Positions 36,402 to 44,596 of a stretch of DNA of 64,000 bases are shown here, in pieces (the first letter of the stretch is position 1; every line of letters starts with the position of its first letter). The stretch is from Opitutaceae bacterium (lineage in GTDB: Bacteria > Verrucomicrobiota > Verrucomicrobiia > Opitutales > Opitutaceae). Under the pieces are notes generated by a model. It was not told the origin of the DNA and did no database searches. It saw only the letters and a program-made list of their open reading frames with translations. The stretch spans positions 143,861-207,860 of the forward strand of contig JANQSC010000051.1 of NCBI GenBank assembly GCA_028284235.1. The letters run 5' to 3'. Both the position numbers and the translations under genes were made by a program.

Positions 36402-37295
36402 TCACCCCGGGGCGATGTCTTTGCCGGTGAGGGTCTTGATGAACTTCTTCATGGCTGGGGTGAGGACGCGGCCTTTGCGGTGGAGGATGGCGAGTGGGCG
36501 GTTGAAGCCGGTGCCGTTGAGCATGACGGATACGAGCGTGCCTTGCTTCACCTCCTGGGCCACGGTCGCTTGCGGGGCGATGGCGATGCCGGCGTCGATC
36601 TCGACGGCCCGCTTCACGGTTTCGATGTTGTCGAACTCCATGACCGGGACGGTCTCGATCTTGTTGTCGCGAAAGATCTGGTCAACCGCTTTGCGGGTGG
36701 GGATGTCTGGGTCGAAGCTGATGAATTTGTAGGAGCCGAGCATGTCGACGTCGACGCTGGCGTGGCTAGCGAGCGGGTGGTCCGGATGGCAGATTGCCAC
36801 GAGCCGGTCTTCGCGGAAGGGGATCATCTCGATTTGCCGCGACTTGACCGGGAAGGCCACGAGCCCAAAGTCGACGGAGTTGTGGAGGATGTCTTCGTAG
36901 ACGAGATTCGAGCGCCGGTACTCGACGCGAACATTTACCGACGGGTAGTCGGTCAGGAAGGATTTTATGTACGGGGGAAGCTCGTGCAGGCCGATGCTGT
37001 AGATGGTGGAAATGCGGATGGTGCCGCTGATCACCTTCTTCATCTCCATCAGCTCGCTGACGAGTTTCTCGTACACGTGGAGAATTTCCTTGGCGGTTTG
37101 GTAGACGCGGTTCCCTTCCCGCGTTAATTGGAATTGCTTTTGGCTCCGATCGATGAGGAGGTTGTTGAAGTGCTTTTCCATCGCCCGCGCCTGCTGGCTG
37201 ACTGCCGATTGGGTGATGCCATTTAGGCGAGCCGCCTTGGAGAAGCTCTTGGTCTCGACGAGGTCTACGAATATCTTGAAGTTGTCGACTTGCAT
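36402..37295 (-). CDS. LysR-type transcriptional regulator
   Basis: The ATG at 37295 gives 297 residues. The N-terminal winged helix-turn-helix is FSKAARLNGITQSAVSQQA. The effector-binding domain includes IRISTIYSIGLHELPPYI and VDFGLVAFPVKSRQIEMI, which resemble the CysB/CbbR-like branch. It diverges from the yggS-folate operon with 66 bases between the starts, so it may regulate that operon and itself. The effector is unknown. Confidence 0.93.
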   Translation of the reverse strand: MQVDNFKIFVDLVETKSFSKAARLNGITQSAVSQQARAMEKHFNNLLIDRSQKQFQLTREGNRVYQTAKEILHVYEKLVSELMEMKKVISGTIRISTIYSIGLHELPPYIKSFLTDYPSVNVRVEYRRSNLVYEDILHNSVDFGLVAFPVKSRQIEMIPFREDRLVAICHPDHPLASHASVDVDMLGSYKFISFDPDIPTRKAVDQIFRDNKIETVPVMEFDNIETVKRAVEIDAGIAIAPQATVAQEVKQGTLVSVMLNGTGFNRPLAILHRKGRVLTPAMKKFIKTLTGKDIAPG

Positions 37296-37361
37296 GGCGG
37301 CTTTACGAGAGAGAATTATAACAATATCTAATTTCAAACGAATTTAAAGAGCAGAATTTTA

Positions 37362-38063
37362 ATGTTCATCGACTTCACGCGTTTCGAGGAAAACTTGGGC
37401 CGCGTCCGTGACCAGATCGGGCGGGCGGCGGTTGCCGCGGGTCGGCCTGAGGACTCGGTTACGCTGTTGCCCGTCACCAAGAACCATCCGGTGGACGCCG
37501 CGGAATACGCTTTGCGGGCGGGTCTCGCCCAGGTGGGCGAAAACCGGGTCCAGGAGGCGTTGTCGAAAATGGAAAACGGGCCGGAAGGGCTGCGTTGGGA
37601 GCTGATCGGCCCTTTGCAGAGCAACAAGGCCAAGCGGGTTGCCGAGCAATTCTATCGGGTCCAGTCGGTGGATCGACCCAAAGTCGTGAACGCCTTGCAG
37701 CGTCATGCTGCGGAGGCGGGCAGGACACTACGGGTCCTGCTACAGGTCAATGCCGGCCGCGACCCGGCCAAGTCCGGTGTCTCGCTGGAAGACGCGGAGT
37801 CGTTGCTCGAGTTGGCGCTAGGCCAAGGGAATCTTGAAGTGGACGGTCTGATGACGATTGCCCCGCTCGACGACGATCCAAACGTGGCTCGCCGCAGTTT
37901 TGCCGCGTTGCGGAAGTGCCGGGATCGGCTGGCGCAGGCGACCGGGGCTTTGCTGGAGGAGCTTTCGATGGGGATGAGCGGCGACTTGGAAGCAGCCATT
38001 TTGGAGGGCAGCACGATGGTTCGGATCGGAACCTCGCTGTATGGGGAACGTCAATACGAATGA
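37362..38063 (+). CDS. yggS: YggS-family pyridoxal 5'-phosphate homeostasis protein
   Basis: The 233-residue protein has the PLP-lysine segment LPVTKNHP (Lys near 40), GENRVQEAL, WELIGPLQSNK and the C-terminal SMGMSGDLEAAI and GSTMVRIGTSLYG phosphate loops. It binds PLP on a TIM-barrel fold without known catalysis and buffers PLP supply. It heads an eight-gene coupled operon that includes the PLP enzyme PabC. Its stop overlaps the Nudix start as ATGA. Confidence 0.95.
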   Translation: MFIDFTRFEENLGRVRDQIGRAAVAAGRPEDSVTLLPVTKNHPVDAAEYALRAGLAQVGENRVQEALSKMENGPEGLRWELIGPLQSNKAKRVAEQFYRVQSVDRPKVVNALQRHAAEAGRTLRVLLQVNAGRDPAKSGVSLEDAESLLELALGQGNLEVDGLMTIAPLDDDPNVARRSFAALRKCRDRLAQATGALLEELSMGMSGDLEAAILEGSTMVRIGTSLYGERQYE

Positions 38064-38575
38064 ATCGCTACCGCATAGGCGTGTTACTGTACTTTCGTTC
38101 GGACGATGGTCGGATTCTTCTGATTCGCAGGAGCCGGGCCCCGAATCGTGGCTTGTGGTGCGCGATTGGCGGAAAATTGGAGATGGCTTCGGGCGAGTCG
38201 CCGGCGGAGTGCGCCCGACGGGAGGCTCTGGAGGAAGTCGGGGTCGACGTCTCCGATGGCGACTTGTCGCTGCGCTGCCTGCTTTCGGAGCAGAACTACG
38301 AAGGCACCGGGCACTGGCTCATGTTCGTCTACGAGGTTGGAAAACGGCTGAGCGCCTTGCCGGGCGACATCGACGAGGGGGAATTCGCGTTTTACGCGCC
38401 GGACGAGCTCGCCGGGCTGGACATGCCGCGATTGGACAAATCGGTATTGATGGATCGGATACTCGATCCAGAAGCGCCTGCGTTTCACGCCCTGTTTGTT
38501 CCGGAAAGCGCGGAGGTCGACCTCAATGGCGTGGTCGTCGAGGAGTTGATAGGAGGCGGCGAAAGTCCGAGATGA
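38060..38575 (+). CDS. Nudix hydrolase in the folate operon
   Basis: The start at 38060 overlaps the yggS stop (ATGA), giving 171 residues. The Nudix box is GGKLEMASGES followed by REALEEVGV, with a two-residue insertion between the glycine and the first glutamate compared with the consensus. FRSDDGRILLIRRSRAP is the usual N-terminal strand. Nudix enzymes hydrolyse nucleoside diphosphates linked to other groups. The position between yggS and pabA suggests it may remove pyrophosphate from dihydroneopterin triphosphate, the step otherwise absent in this operon. That is inference from neighbours only. Confidence 0.88.
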   Translation: MNRYRIGVLLYFRSDDGRILLIRRSRAPNRGLWCAIGGKLEMASGESPAECARREALEEVGVDVSDGDLSLRCLLSEQNYEGTGHWLMFVYEVGKRLSALPGDIDEGEFAFYAPDELAGLDMPRLDKSVLMDRILDPEAPAFHALFVPESAEVDLNGVVVEELIGGGESPR

Positions 38576-39165
38576 TCCTGCTGATCGACAACTACGATTC
38601 GTTTACGTACAACCTCTATCAATACTTGTTGATACTGGGGGAAGACGTTCAGGTGGAGCGCAACGACGCAATCGATTTGGAGGCGATAGAGGCAATGGAT
38701 CCTGGCTTGATTGTCTTGTCTCCCGGCCCGGGAGGCCCGGAATCGGCAGGCGTTTGCGGTCCGGTGGTCCGGCGGTTTCGCGGGCGTATTCCGATTTTGG
38801 GGATTTGCTTGGGCATGCAGGTGATCGCCCGCGAATTGGGCGGCTCGATTGTGGAAGCGTCTGAACCGGTGCACGGGAAACTGAGGCAAGTCACCCATTT
38901 GGGAGAAGGTTTGTTCCAGGGGCTCCCGAGTCCGCTTGGCGTCGTGCGGTATCATTCGCTGGTAGTCGAACGGGAGACGGTTTCTGCCGCGTTGCGAATT
39001 GACGCGGAGTCGGAGACAGGCGAGGTCATGGCTTTGTCCCACCGGGAGATGCCGTTGTGGGGCGTGCAGTTCCATCCGGAGGCGGTCTTAACGGAACGCG
39101 GTCTGGATTTGTTGGCGAATGCGGTCTCGCTGGCGAGAGTGGGCCAAGCAAGCGCGGCGGGATGA
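38572..39165 (+). CDS. pabA: Aminodeoxychorismate synthase glutamine amidotransferase subunit
   Basis: The 197-residue protein starts MILLIDNYDSFTYNL, the signature of PabA/TrpG amidotransferases. The catalytic Cys lies in GICLGMQ, and the His-Glu pair in VQFHPEAV. It supplies ammonia from glutamine to the chorismate subunit. The overlapping pabB gene with a PIKGT motif makes the PabA role more likely than anthranilate synthesis, although such subunits can serve both. Both ends overlap neighbours as ATGA. Confidence 0.92.
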   Translation: MILLIDNYDSFTYNLYQYLLILGEDVQVERNDAIDLEAIEAMDPGLIVLSPGPGGPESAGVCGPVVRRFRGRIPILGICLGMQVIARELGGSIVEASEPVHGKLRQVTHLGEGLFQGLPSPLGVVRYHSLVVERETVSAALRIDAESETGEVMALSHREMPLWGVQFHPEAVLTERGLDLLANAVSLARVGQASAAG

Positions 39166-40538
39166 AGGAGCGTCTGGATTGTCCCCTGCCGATCGAACGC
39201 GTCGTCGCGTCGTTGCGAGAACGAACGCCGGTGACCTGGCTGGATAGCGGCTCCCATGACTATGGTTTGGGCCGGTTCTCGATTCTGGTCGCGGATCCGG
39301 TGAAAGCGATTCGGTTCGCGGAAGGCGTTATGGAGGTGAGCGAGGAAGGCGAGGTCCGACGATTGCAAGGAGACCCCTTTGCCTTGCTGCGAGCGGAATT
39401 GGGCTTGGACTCGAGCGACGCGTCGAACGACGAGGAAATCCCCTTTTATGGTGGGGCCGTGGGCTATTTTGGATACGACTTCGGACGACGATTAAAGCCG
39501 TCCACGTTGGGGGGATCGGAAAATGCCGGGCAGCCGGATTTTCGATTCGGCGTGTATGATGCGGCGTTGATTTGGGATCATCAGAAAGGCCAGCTCTACG
39601 CGGCGGCGAGCGAGCGAGCGGAGCGTCCGGAAGCGTTGGTCGCGCGTTTGAAAGAGGCGGTGGAAATGGCGTCCGATTCTACCTTGGGAGCGGGTTATCG
39701 AGTTGGAGAGATTCGGTCTAATTTCTCTCGCGAGGTTTATTTGGACCGCGTCGAGCGAACGCGCAAGTTGATTCGCCAAGGCGAGATCTACCAGGCGAAC
39801 TTGTCCCAGCGATTTTCCGCTTCCTTTTCAGGGAGCGCGTTCGACTTGTATCGTAGATTGAGGGAGGTGAACCCAGCTCCCTATTCCGCGTATCTAGATT
39901 TTGGAGATGAGATCATTCTATCTTCTTCGCCAGAGCGATTCTTGCATCATCGCGACGGAAAAGTGGATACGCGTCCGATTAAAGGCACGCGTCCGCGCGG
40001 CGAGAATCAAGTCGAGGAAGATGGCTTTCGTCGCGAGCTGGAGGAGTCGGAGAAAGATCGGGCGGAGTTGTTGATGATCGTCGATTTGGAGCGGAACGAT
40101 CTGGGGCGTGTTTGTCACCCTGGCTCGATTCAGGTTTCCGACTTGTTCGCGTTGGAGACGTACGCGTCGGTGATCCACCAGACGGCTACGGTGAGCGGCG
40201 ATTTGGCGTCGGGGCGGGATGTACTGGACTGCGTCGAAGCGATGTTTCCGGGAGGGTCGATCACGGGAGCGCCCAAGATTCGGGCGATGGAGGTGATCGA
40301 CTCCCTGGAATCGGGTCGTCGAGGCGTTTACACCGGTTCAATTGGCTATATTGGGTTTGATGGTCGAGCGGATTTCAATATTGCTATTCGAACGATGCGG
40401 ATTGCGAATGAGGAAATTGCATTCAATGTGGGTGGTGGAATCGTGTGGGACAGCGATCCACAATCTGAATACGAGGAGACGTTTCACAAGGCGGAGGCCT
40501 TGTTGCGCGCATTGAAAGGGACGGGCGGCGATGCGTAG
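39162..40538 (+). CDS. pabB: Aminodeoxychorismate synthase component I
   Basis: The ATG at 39162 overlaps the pabA stop and gives 458 residues; the open frame upstream lies inside pabA. The chorismate-binding domain holds PIKGTRPRG, where the lysine distinguishes PabB from TrpE (PIAGT). HQTATVSGDL, GGSITGAPKIRAMEVI and the C-terminal FNVGGGIVWDS are also typical. It converts chorismate and ammonia to 4-amino-4-deoxychorismate for p-aminobenzoate synthesis. pabC follows with 8 bases of overlap. Confidence 0.95.
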   Translation: MKERLDCPLPIERVVASLRERTPVTWLDSGSHDYGLGRFSILVADPVKAIRFAEGVMEVSEEGEVRRLQGDPFALLRAELGLDSSDASNDEEIPFYGGAVGYFGYDFGRRLKPSTLGGSENAGQPDFRFGVYDAALIWDHQKGQLYAAASERAERPEALVARLKEAVEMASDSTLGAGYRVGEIRSNFSREVYLDRVERTRKLIRQGEIYQANLSQRFSASFSGSAFDLYRRLREVNPAPYSAYLDFGDEIILSSSPERFLHHRDGKVDTRPIKGTRPRGENQVEEDGFRRELEESEKDRAELLMIVDLERNDLGRVCHPGSIQVSDLFALETYASVIHQTATVSGDLASGRDVLDCVEAMFPGGSITGAPKIRAMEVIDSLESGRRGVYTGSIGYIGFDGRADFNIAIRTMRIANEEIAFNVGGGIVWDSDPQSEYEETFHKAEALLRALKGTGGDA

Positions 40539-41376
40539 AATGGTCGTGAATGGCGAGCTGGTCGACGGGGAGCGTGTTTCCCTGAGCGCGCGCGGCGAGG
40601 CGTTTGCGTACGGGTTCGGGCTGTTCGAGACGGTAAAGTTCATCGATGGGCGTCCTTGCTTTTTCGCGGAGCATTTCGCTCGCATGGAGCGGTCGGCCGC
40701 CGAAGCAGGGTTGACGCTACCGTTTTCCGAGAGCGAGGCCTTTCAGCAGGCCTTGAGTCTGTTCGAGGCGAACGGCGTTCGGGACGGCGTGTTCAAATGG
40801 GTCGCGGCGAAACCGGAGTCGAGCGGAACGACTGACTTTTTCGTGTTCGTGCGGAACGAAGGCCTGTCGTTGTCGGCGGATCCCATTCGCCTGCGCCTCT
40901 CCAGCGTGGTGAAGTCGTCCGTCGCGTTTACGTCGCGCGCCAAGACGCTGAATTATCTGGAGAATTGGCTGGAGCTGAACGCCGCTCAGAATGCGGGCTA
41001 CGACGAGTGCGTGTACTGCAACGAGCTTGGGGAGTTGACCGAATGCAGCATGTCGAATTTGTTTTTCTTCAAAGGCGGGGCGTTGCGGACGCCGGTTCTC
41101 GAGTGCGGTTTGCTTGCCGGCACGATTCGGGCTCAGGTGATTCGCATTGCGGGCGAAATGGGGATTCGCGTGGAGGAGGGGCGCTACTCGCCCGAGGAGC
41201 TGGAGGACGCGGACGAGGCGTTTGTGACGAGCTCGGGCAAGGGGATAGTCGCTGTTTCCCGCTTCGGTTCAGACGAGCGACCGAGGTTTCCCGATGTGGA
41301 CTCGAAACTCATTCGCGAAATCAAGGAGCGCTTGCGACAGGCGGAGAGAGACAGTTTGGCGGTATTCAAAAAATGA
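40531..41376 (+). CDS. pabC: Aminodeoxychorismate lyase (class IV PLP enzyme)
   Basis: The 281-residue protein belongs to the fold-IV aminotransferase family: FAYGFGLFETVKFIDG at the N-terminus, the PLP lysine in AKTLNYLENWLELN, and ECSMSNLFFFKGG plus GTIRAQVIRIA for the cofactor phosphate. By position between pabB and folP it should cleave aminodeoxychorismate to p-aminobenzoate and pyruvate. By sequence alone a branched-chain or D-amino acid transaminase would also fit. It overlaps both neighbours. Confidence 0.88.
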   Translation: MRRMVVNGELVDGERVSLSARGEAFAYGFGLFETVKFIDGRPCFFAEHFARMERSAAEAGLTLPFSESEAFQQALSLFEANGVRDGVFKWVAAKPESSGTTDFFVFVRNEGLSLSADPIRLRLSSVVKSSVAFTSRAKTLNYLENWLELNAAQNAGYDECVYCNELGELTECSMSNLFFFKGGALRTPVLECGLLAGTIRAQVIRIAGEMGIRVEEGRYSPEELEDADEAFVTSSGKGIVAVSRFGSDERPRFPDVDSKLIREIKERLRQAERDSLAVFKK

Positions 41377-42200
41377 GCGCGGAAAAACTGAGATTGGGCG
41401 GAACGGATTGGCGCTTGGGCGCTCGGACCGGGGTTTTCGGCATCTTGAATGTGACGCCGGATAGTTTTTCGGACGGGGGCCAGTTCACGGATGTCCACGC
41501 GGCGGTCGAGCGCGGCCGAGCGTTGGCGAACGAAGGCGCGGACGCGATCGACGTGGGAGGCGAATCGACCCGTCCCGGTTTCCAGCCTGTCTCCGATGAT
41601 GATGAGATTGCTCGCGTCGCCCCGGTGATCGAGGCCTTGGCCGCTTTGGACGGGTTTCCGCCTATTTCGATTGATACGACCAAGTTGGCGGTTGCCCGAG
41701 CGAGTTTGGAGGTGGGCGCTCGGATCGTTAACGATATTTGGGGATTTCAGAAAGAGCCGGGGCTAGCGGGATTGTCGGCGGAGAAAAACGCGACCTGTAT
41801 TCTCATGCACAACGCTCGGGCCGGATGGAGCCGGGAGTCGGTGGTCGATTCGGTTTTAAGTAGCTGGGAGCGGTCGGTTTCGATCGCGACGGACGCGGGG
41901 GTCCGGGAGGACGCGATTCTTTTGGATCCGGGTATCGGATTCACGGATACGAGAGAGCAGGATTTGGAGATCCTGCGAAACCTTAAACAGCTGCGGTCTT
42001 TTGGATTTCCGATTTTGCTCGGGGTTTCCCGCAAGCGAATAACGGGCGAATTTCTCGATCTGCCGATTGACGAACGTCTGGAGACAACGCTCGCGTCGTC
42101 AGCGTTGGCGGCGATGGTAGGGGTCGATTTTGTTCGGGTGCACGATGTGAAGGAGAACCGTCGGGCTGTGGCGATGATTGATTTGATTGGGAAGGTATAG
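41373..42200 (+). CDS. folP: Dihydropteroate synthase
   Basis: The ATG at 41373 overlaps the pabC stop, giving 275 residues. GILNVTPDSFSDGG near residue 22 and IDVGGESTRPG near residue 65 are the two signature patterns. IVNDIWG, LMHNAR, LLDPGIGF and LLGVSRKR follow in the usual order for the TIM barrel. The enzyme joins p-aminobenzoate to hydroxymethyl-dihydropterin pyrophosphate. folB follows with no spacer. Confidence 0.97.
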   Translation: MSAEKLRLGGTDWRLGARTGVFGILNVTPDSFSDGGQFTDVHAAVERGRALANEGADAIDVGGESTRPGFQPVSDDDEIARVAPVIEALAALDGFPPISIDTTKLAVARASLEVGARIVNDIWGFQKEPGLAGLSAEKNATCILMHNARAGWSRESVVDSVLSSWERSVSIATDAGVREDAILLDPGIGFTDTREQDLEILRNLKQLRSFGFPILLGVSRKRITGEFLDLPIDERLETTLASSALAAMVGVDFVRVHDVKENRRAVAMIDLIGKV

Positions 42201-42566
42201 ATGGACAAGATTAAGCTGAATCGAATCGAACTGAGGGGATCCATCGGGGTGCTGGAGAGCGAGCAGGCGAGCGAGCAGCCCTACTGGATTTCGGTAGAGA
42301 TCGGATTGGATCTGTCGCGGGCGGGAGGCAGCGATCGGTTGGACGATACGGTGGACTATGCTGAAGTGTTCGAACTGTGCCGCAGTGTTATGGAGGCGGG
42401 TGGCATCGAGTTGCTTGAAACGTATGCGGAAAAACTGGCGGCGGCGGTGTTGGGGCGGTTTGCCATTGCGCGGCAGGTAACGATCGAGGTGCTAAAGCCG
42501 GAGGCTCCGATCGATGGATCGTTTGAGTCGGTCGGTATTGAAATAACGAGGACACGCGATGACTGA
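42201..42566 (+). CDS. folB: Dihydroneopterin aldolase
   Basis: The 121-residue protein fits the FolB length. The N-terminal IKLNRIELRGSIGVLESE, central LDDTVDYAEVFELC and LLETYAEKLAAAVL (the catalytic-region Glu and Lys), and C-terminal VTIEVLKPEAPIDGSFESV are all characteristic of the tunnelling fold. It cleaves dihydroneopterin to hydroxymethyl-dihydropterin and glycolaldehyde. The start codon abuts the folP stop, and it overlaps folK by 8 bases. Confidence 0.95.
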   Translation: MDKIKLNRIELRGSIGVLESEQASEQPYWISVEIGLDLSRAGGSDRLDDTVDYAEVFELCRSVMEAGGIELLETYAEKLAAAVLGRFAIARQVTIEVLKPEAPIDGSFESVGIEITRTRDD

Positions 42567-43407
42567 GGTATTTGTCGGACTGGGCAGCAACATTGGCGAC
42601 CGGGCTGGGTTTTTAAAGGCTGGCGTGGAGGGTCTGCGTTCCTTGGAGGGTGTTCGGGTCGTTTCCGTGTCGTCGATTTATCGAACGGATCCGGTGGGAC
42701 CGGTCGAGCAGGGCGTGTTTTTCAACGCGGTTACACGTCTGGAGACGGATCTGGATCCAGAAGCGTTGTTGGAGGCGGTCTTGACGATTGAGCGGGCGAA
42801 TGGTCGGCGGCGCGAGGAGCGTTGGGGGCCGCGAACGTTGGATCTCGATTTGCTTTCTTTCGGAGAGGAGGAGCGGTCTTCGGAGCAATTGACTTTACCT
42901 CACCCGCGCATGTGGGAGCGGGCCTTTGTCTTAGTTCCTCTCGTCGAGCTCGCTCAGGAGTTGGAAATTGGAGGCCGACGGGCCGCGGCCGCGTTAAACG
43001 CGGTAGGGCGGGCCGGGGTGGAGCGTCTCATCTCGTTTGATGCAAGCGAGCGGGTGGGCGTGGTTGGAGCGAGCGCGAAACCGGATCGGTATTCGAATCG
43101 CGCGCTGCGAATGCTGATGGACTATGGCCATTCAGTGGTTCCGGTTTCGATTCGCGACGAGTCGATTCTGGATGTCCCGTGCGTTCAAGACTTGGAATCG
43201 ATCGATGGCGGGCTCGACACGGTGACAATGTACGTTTCGCCGGCGCGGCAGGACGGGGTGATCGACGCGTTGCTGGACCGGCCGCCGCGACGGGTGATTT
43301 TCAATCCCGGAACGGAGTCGCCTCCGAACCAGACGCGGCTGCGGGAGGCCGGGATCGAAGAGGAGGAGGCGTGCACGCTCGTGTTGTTGCAGACGGGGCA
43401 GTTTTGA
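42559..43407 (+). CDS. folK: HPPK (FolK) fused to a CoA-binding domain
   Basis: The first 155 of 282 residues are a complete hydroxymethyl-dihydropterin pyrophosphokinase: VGLGSNIGDRAGFL, RWGPRTLDLDLLSFG and LPHPRMWERAFVLVPLVEL. From about residue 165 a second domain begins VGVVGASAKPDRYSNRAL and continues with DTVTMYVSPARQ and RVIFNPGTESP. This is the CoA_binding_2 (YccU-like) Rossmann family, normally a separate protein of about 130 residues. The two are joined in one frame with no stop or shift. The kinase makes the pyrophosphate used by FolP; the role of the fused domain is unknown. It is the last gene of the operon. Confidence 0.93.
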   Translation: MTEVFVGLGSNIGDRAGFLKAGVEGLRSLEGVRVVSVSSIYRTDPVGPVEQGVFFNAVTRLETDLDPEALLEAVLTIERANGRRREERWGPRTLDLDLLSFGEEERSSEQLTLPHPRMWERAFVLVPLVELAQELEIGGRRAAAALNAVGRAGVERLISFDASERVGVVGASAKPDRYSNRALRMLMDYGHSVVPVSIRDESILDVPCVQDLESIDGGLDTVTMYVSPARQDGVIDALLDRPPRRVIFNPGTESPPNQTRLREAGIEEEEACTLVLLQTGQF

Positions 43408-43448
43408 GGTGTCATGAGCGAAATTCGTCAAACAAGCGTAATCGCGTC

Positions 43449-43476
43449 CGCCTCCGGGCTTGATCGGCGTTTTTTT
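43449..43476 (+). terminator. Weak terminator candidate after the folate operon
   Basis: A short CGCC/GGCG stem (43449-43452 and 43466-43469) with a 13-base loop is followed directly by seven T residues, about 60 bases after the folK stop. The stem is only four pairs, so termination may be partial. Confidence 0.35.
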
Positions 43477-43491
43477 AGACGAATGTCCGTT

Positions 43492-43518
43492 TTGGCGCCG
43501 ATAGGGAGCTAGTATACT
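43492..43518 (+). promoter_or_regulatory. Putative promoter of the ECF sigma gene
   Basis: TTGGCG (43492-43497) and TATACT (43513-43518) are spaced by 15 bases and lie 17 bases before the GTG start of the sigma factor gene. They resemble a housekeeping sigma promoter with a short spacer. Nothing confirms the site. Confidence 0.4.
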
Positions 43519-43534
43519 CGAGGACCTTTCTTGC

Positions 43535-44053
43535 GTGGACAATTTTGAATCAACCGACTGGAGGGTTTTTTTCGATCGTTACGGATCAAAAATGCTTTTA
43601 TTCGCCAAACAGTTTTCAGCGAACCAGGCCGACGCCGAGGACATCGTCCAAGAGGCGTTTACACGCTATTGGAGATCGGACCGAAGGGGCGGGGGCAATC
43701 CCGTTTCGCTGTTGTTTGGATGCGTCCGCTGGGCCGCCTTGGATTTGATTCGCAGAGACAGTCGCCGCCGCAAGCGCGAGGCGCTGTCGAGCGACTACGA
43801 CCGAACGATACGAGATTGCCATCTGTTCGAGCGAACAGTCGAGAAAGCGGAGCTCGCGGAGAACGTGCAGCGGTCTCTCGAATCGCTTTCGGATGTGCAG
43901 AAGCAAGTGGTCGTATTGAAAATTTGGGGCGAACTGACTTTCGAGCAGATTGGCGAAGCGCTGGATATTTCAGCGAACACCGCTTCTTCGCGTTATCGGT
44001 ACGCTTTGAGCGCCTTGAGACGAAAACTGGGGAACGAGAACGATGCAAACTGA
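43535..44053 (+). CDS. ECF-type RNA polymerase sigma factor
   Basis: The 172-residue protein starts at a GTG. Region 2 is seen as ANQADAEDIVQEAFTRYWRS with LFGCVRWAALDLIRRDSRR. Region 4 is LSDVQKQVVVLKIWGELTF followed by EQIGEALDISANTASSRYR, a helix-turn-helix that reads the -35 box. The spacing and length fit group 4 (ECF) sigma factors. The coupled downstream gene (11-base overlap) encodes a single-pass membrane protein that is probably its anti-sigma factor. The regulon is unknown. Confidence 0.92.
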   Translation: MDNFESTDWRVFFDRYGSKMLLFAKQFSANQADAEDIVQEAFTRYWRSDRRGGGNPVSLLFGCVRWAALDLIRRDSRRRKREALSSDYDRTIRDCHLFERTVEKAELAENVQRSLESLSDVQKQVVVLKIWGELTFEQIGEALDISANTASSRYRYALSALRRKLGNENDAN

Positions 44054-44495
44054 CGACAACCGATTCGAGGACCAATTGAGGTCCTTGCAACCTGTGGCTC
44101 CCTCCCGGGAGCTGGCCCGCCGCGTGGAACGCGCGCTGGACGACTCCAACGAGCGTTCGTTCTGGACTGGCGCCCCGGCGCTGTGGCTGGGCGGGACGCT
44201 CGCGCTGGCAGCTTCGGTGGCGTTGCTCGTCCGATTGGCGCCAAACGAGGAAGCGGGCCCCAGCCTGGAAGTCGATTCGCTGCAGCAGTCGGTGGCTGCT
44301 CCGGGCGCTTTTCCTTGGGCGGATGCGGACATTGGCTCGATTGAGCTCAAACGGGACGGGGACCGCCGGATCTTGCTGATTCGAGACTTGGAAGGGACGC
44401 TCGTTTTTGAAGAACCGCTTGATTCCAAAGAGCAATTGCTGGTGTTTCCAGAAAGCTTGCGGAATCGAGTCGAGGCTCTTTTGGAGAATCGCTAG
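44043..44495 (+). CDS. Putative membrane anti-sigma factor
   Basis: The 150-residue protein begins with a soluble 44-residue N-terminus, then one membrane segment near 46-65 (APALWLGGTLALAASVALLV). An acidic C-terminal part with LKRDGDRRILLIRDLEGTLVF would be periplasmic. The gene overlaps the ECF sigma gene by 11 bases, the common arrangement for sigma/anti-sigma pairs. The zinc anti-sigma motif (HxxxCxxC) is absent, so the assignment rests on topology and linkage. Confidence 0.6.
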   Translation: MQTDDNRFEDQLRSLQPVAPSRELARRVERALDDSNERSFWTGAPALWLGGTLALAASVALLVRLAPNEEAGPSLEVDSLQQSVAAPGAFPWADADIGSIELKRDGDRRILLIRDLEGTLVFEEPLDSKEQLLVFPESLRNRVEALLENR

Positions 44496-44542
44496 GAGGC
44501 GCTTTCTCGGACGCGATCGCGAGTGATCCGATCAAAGAAAAA

Positions 44543-44584
44543 GCCCAACCGAAGTCGGCTGGGCGTTTCGCGTTTTGTTTTTGG
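44543..44584. terminator. Bidirectional Rho-independent terminator
   Basis: GCCCA-A-CCG pairs with CGG-C-TGGGC (44543-44551 and 44556-44564) around a 4-base loop with one mismatch. T-rich sequence follows on the plus strand. On the minus strand the stem is followed by TTTTTCTTTG. It can stop both the anti-sigma transcript and the pseudopilin transcript. Confidence 0.8.
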
Positions 44585-44596
44585 GGAGACCGCGCG

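Noticed and set aside
43414..43512. A 32-codon frame with a GAGGTG ribosome site directly after folK
   Set aside because: It crosses the weak terminator and overlaps the proposed promoter, and the peptide shows no protein-like pattern; probably chance.
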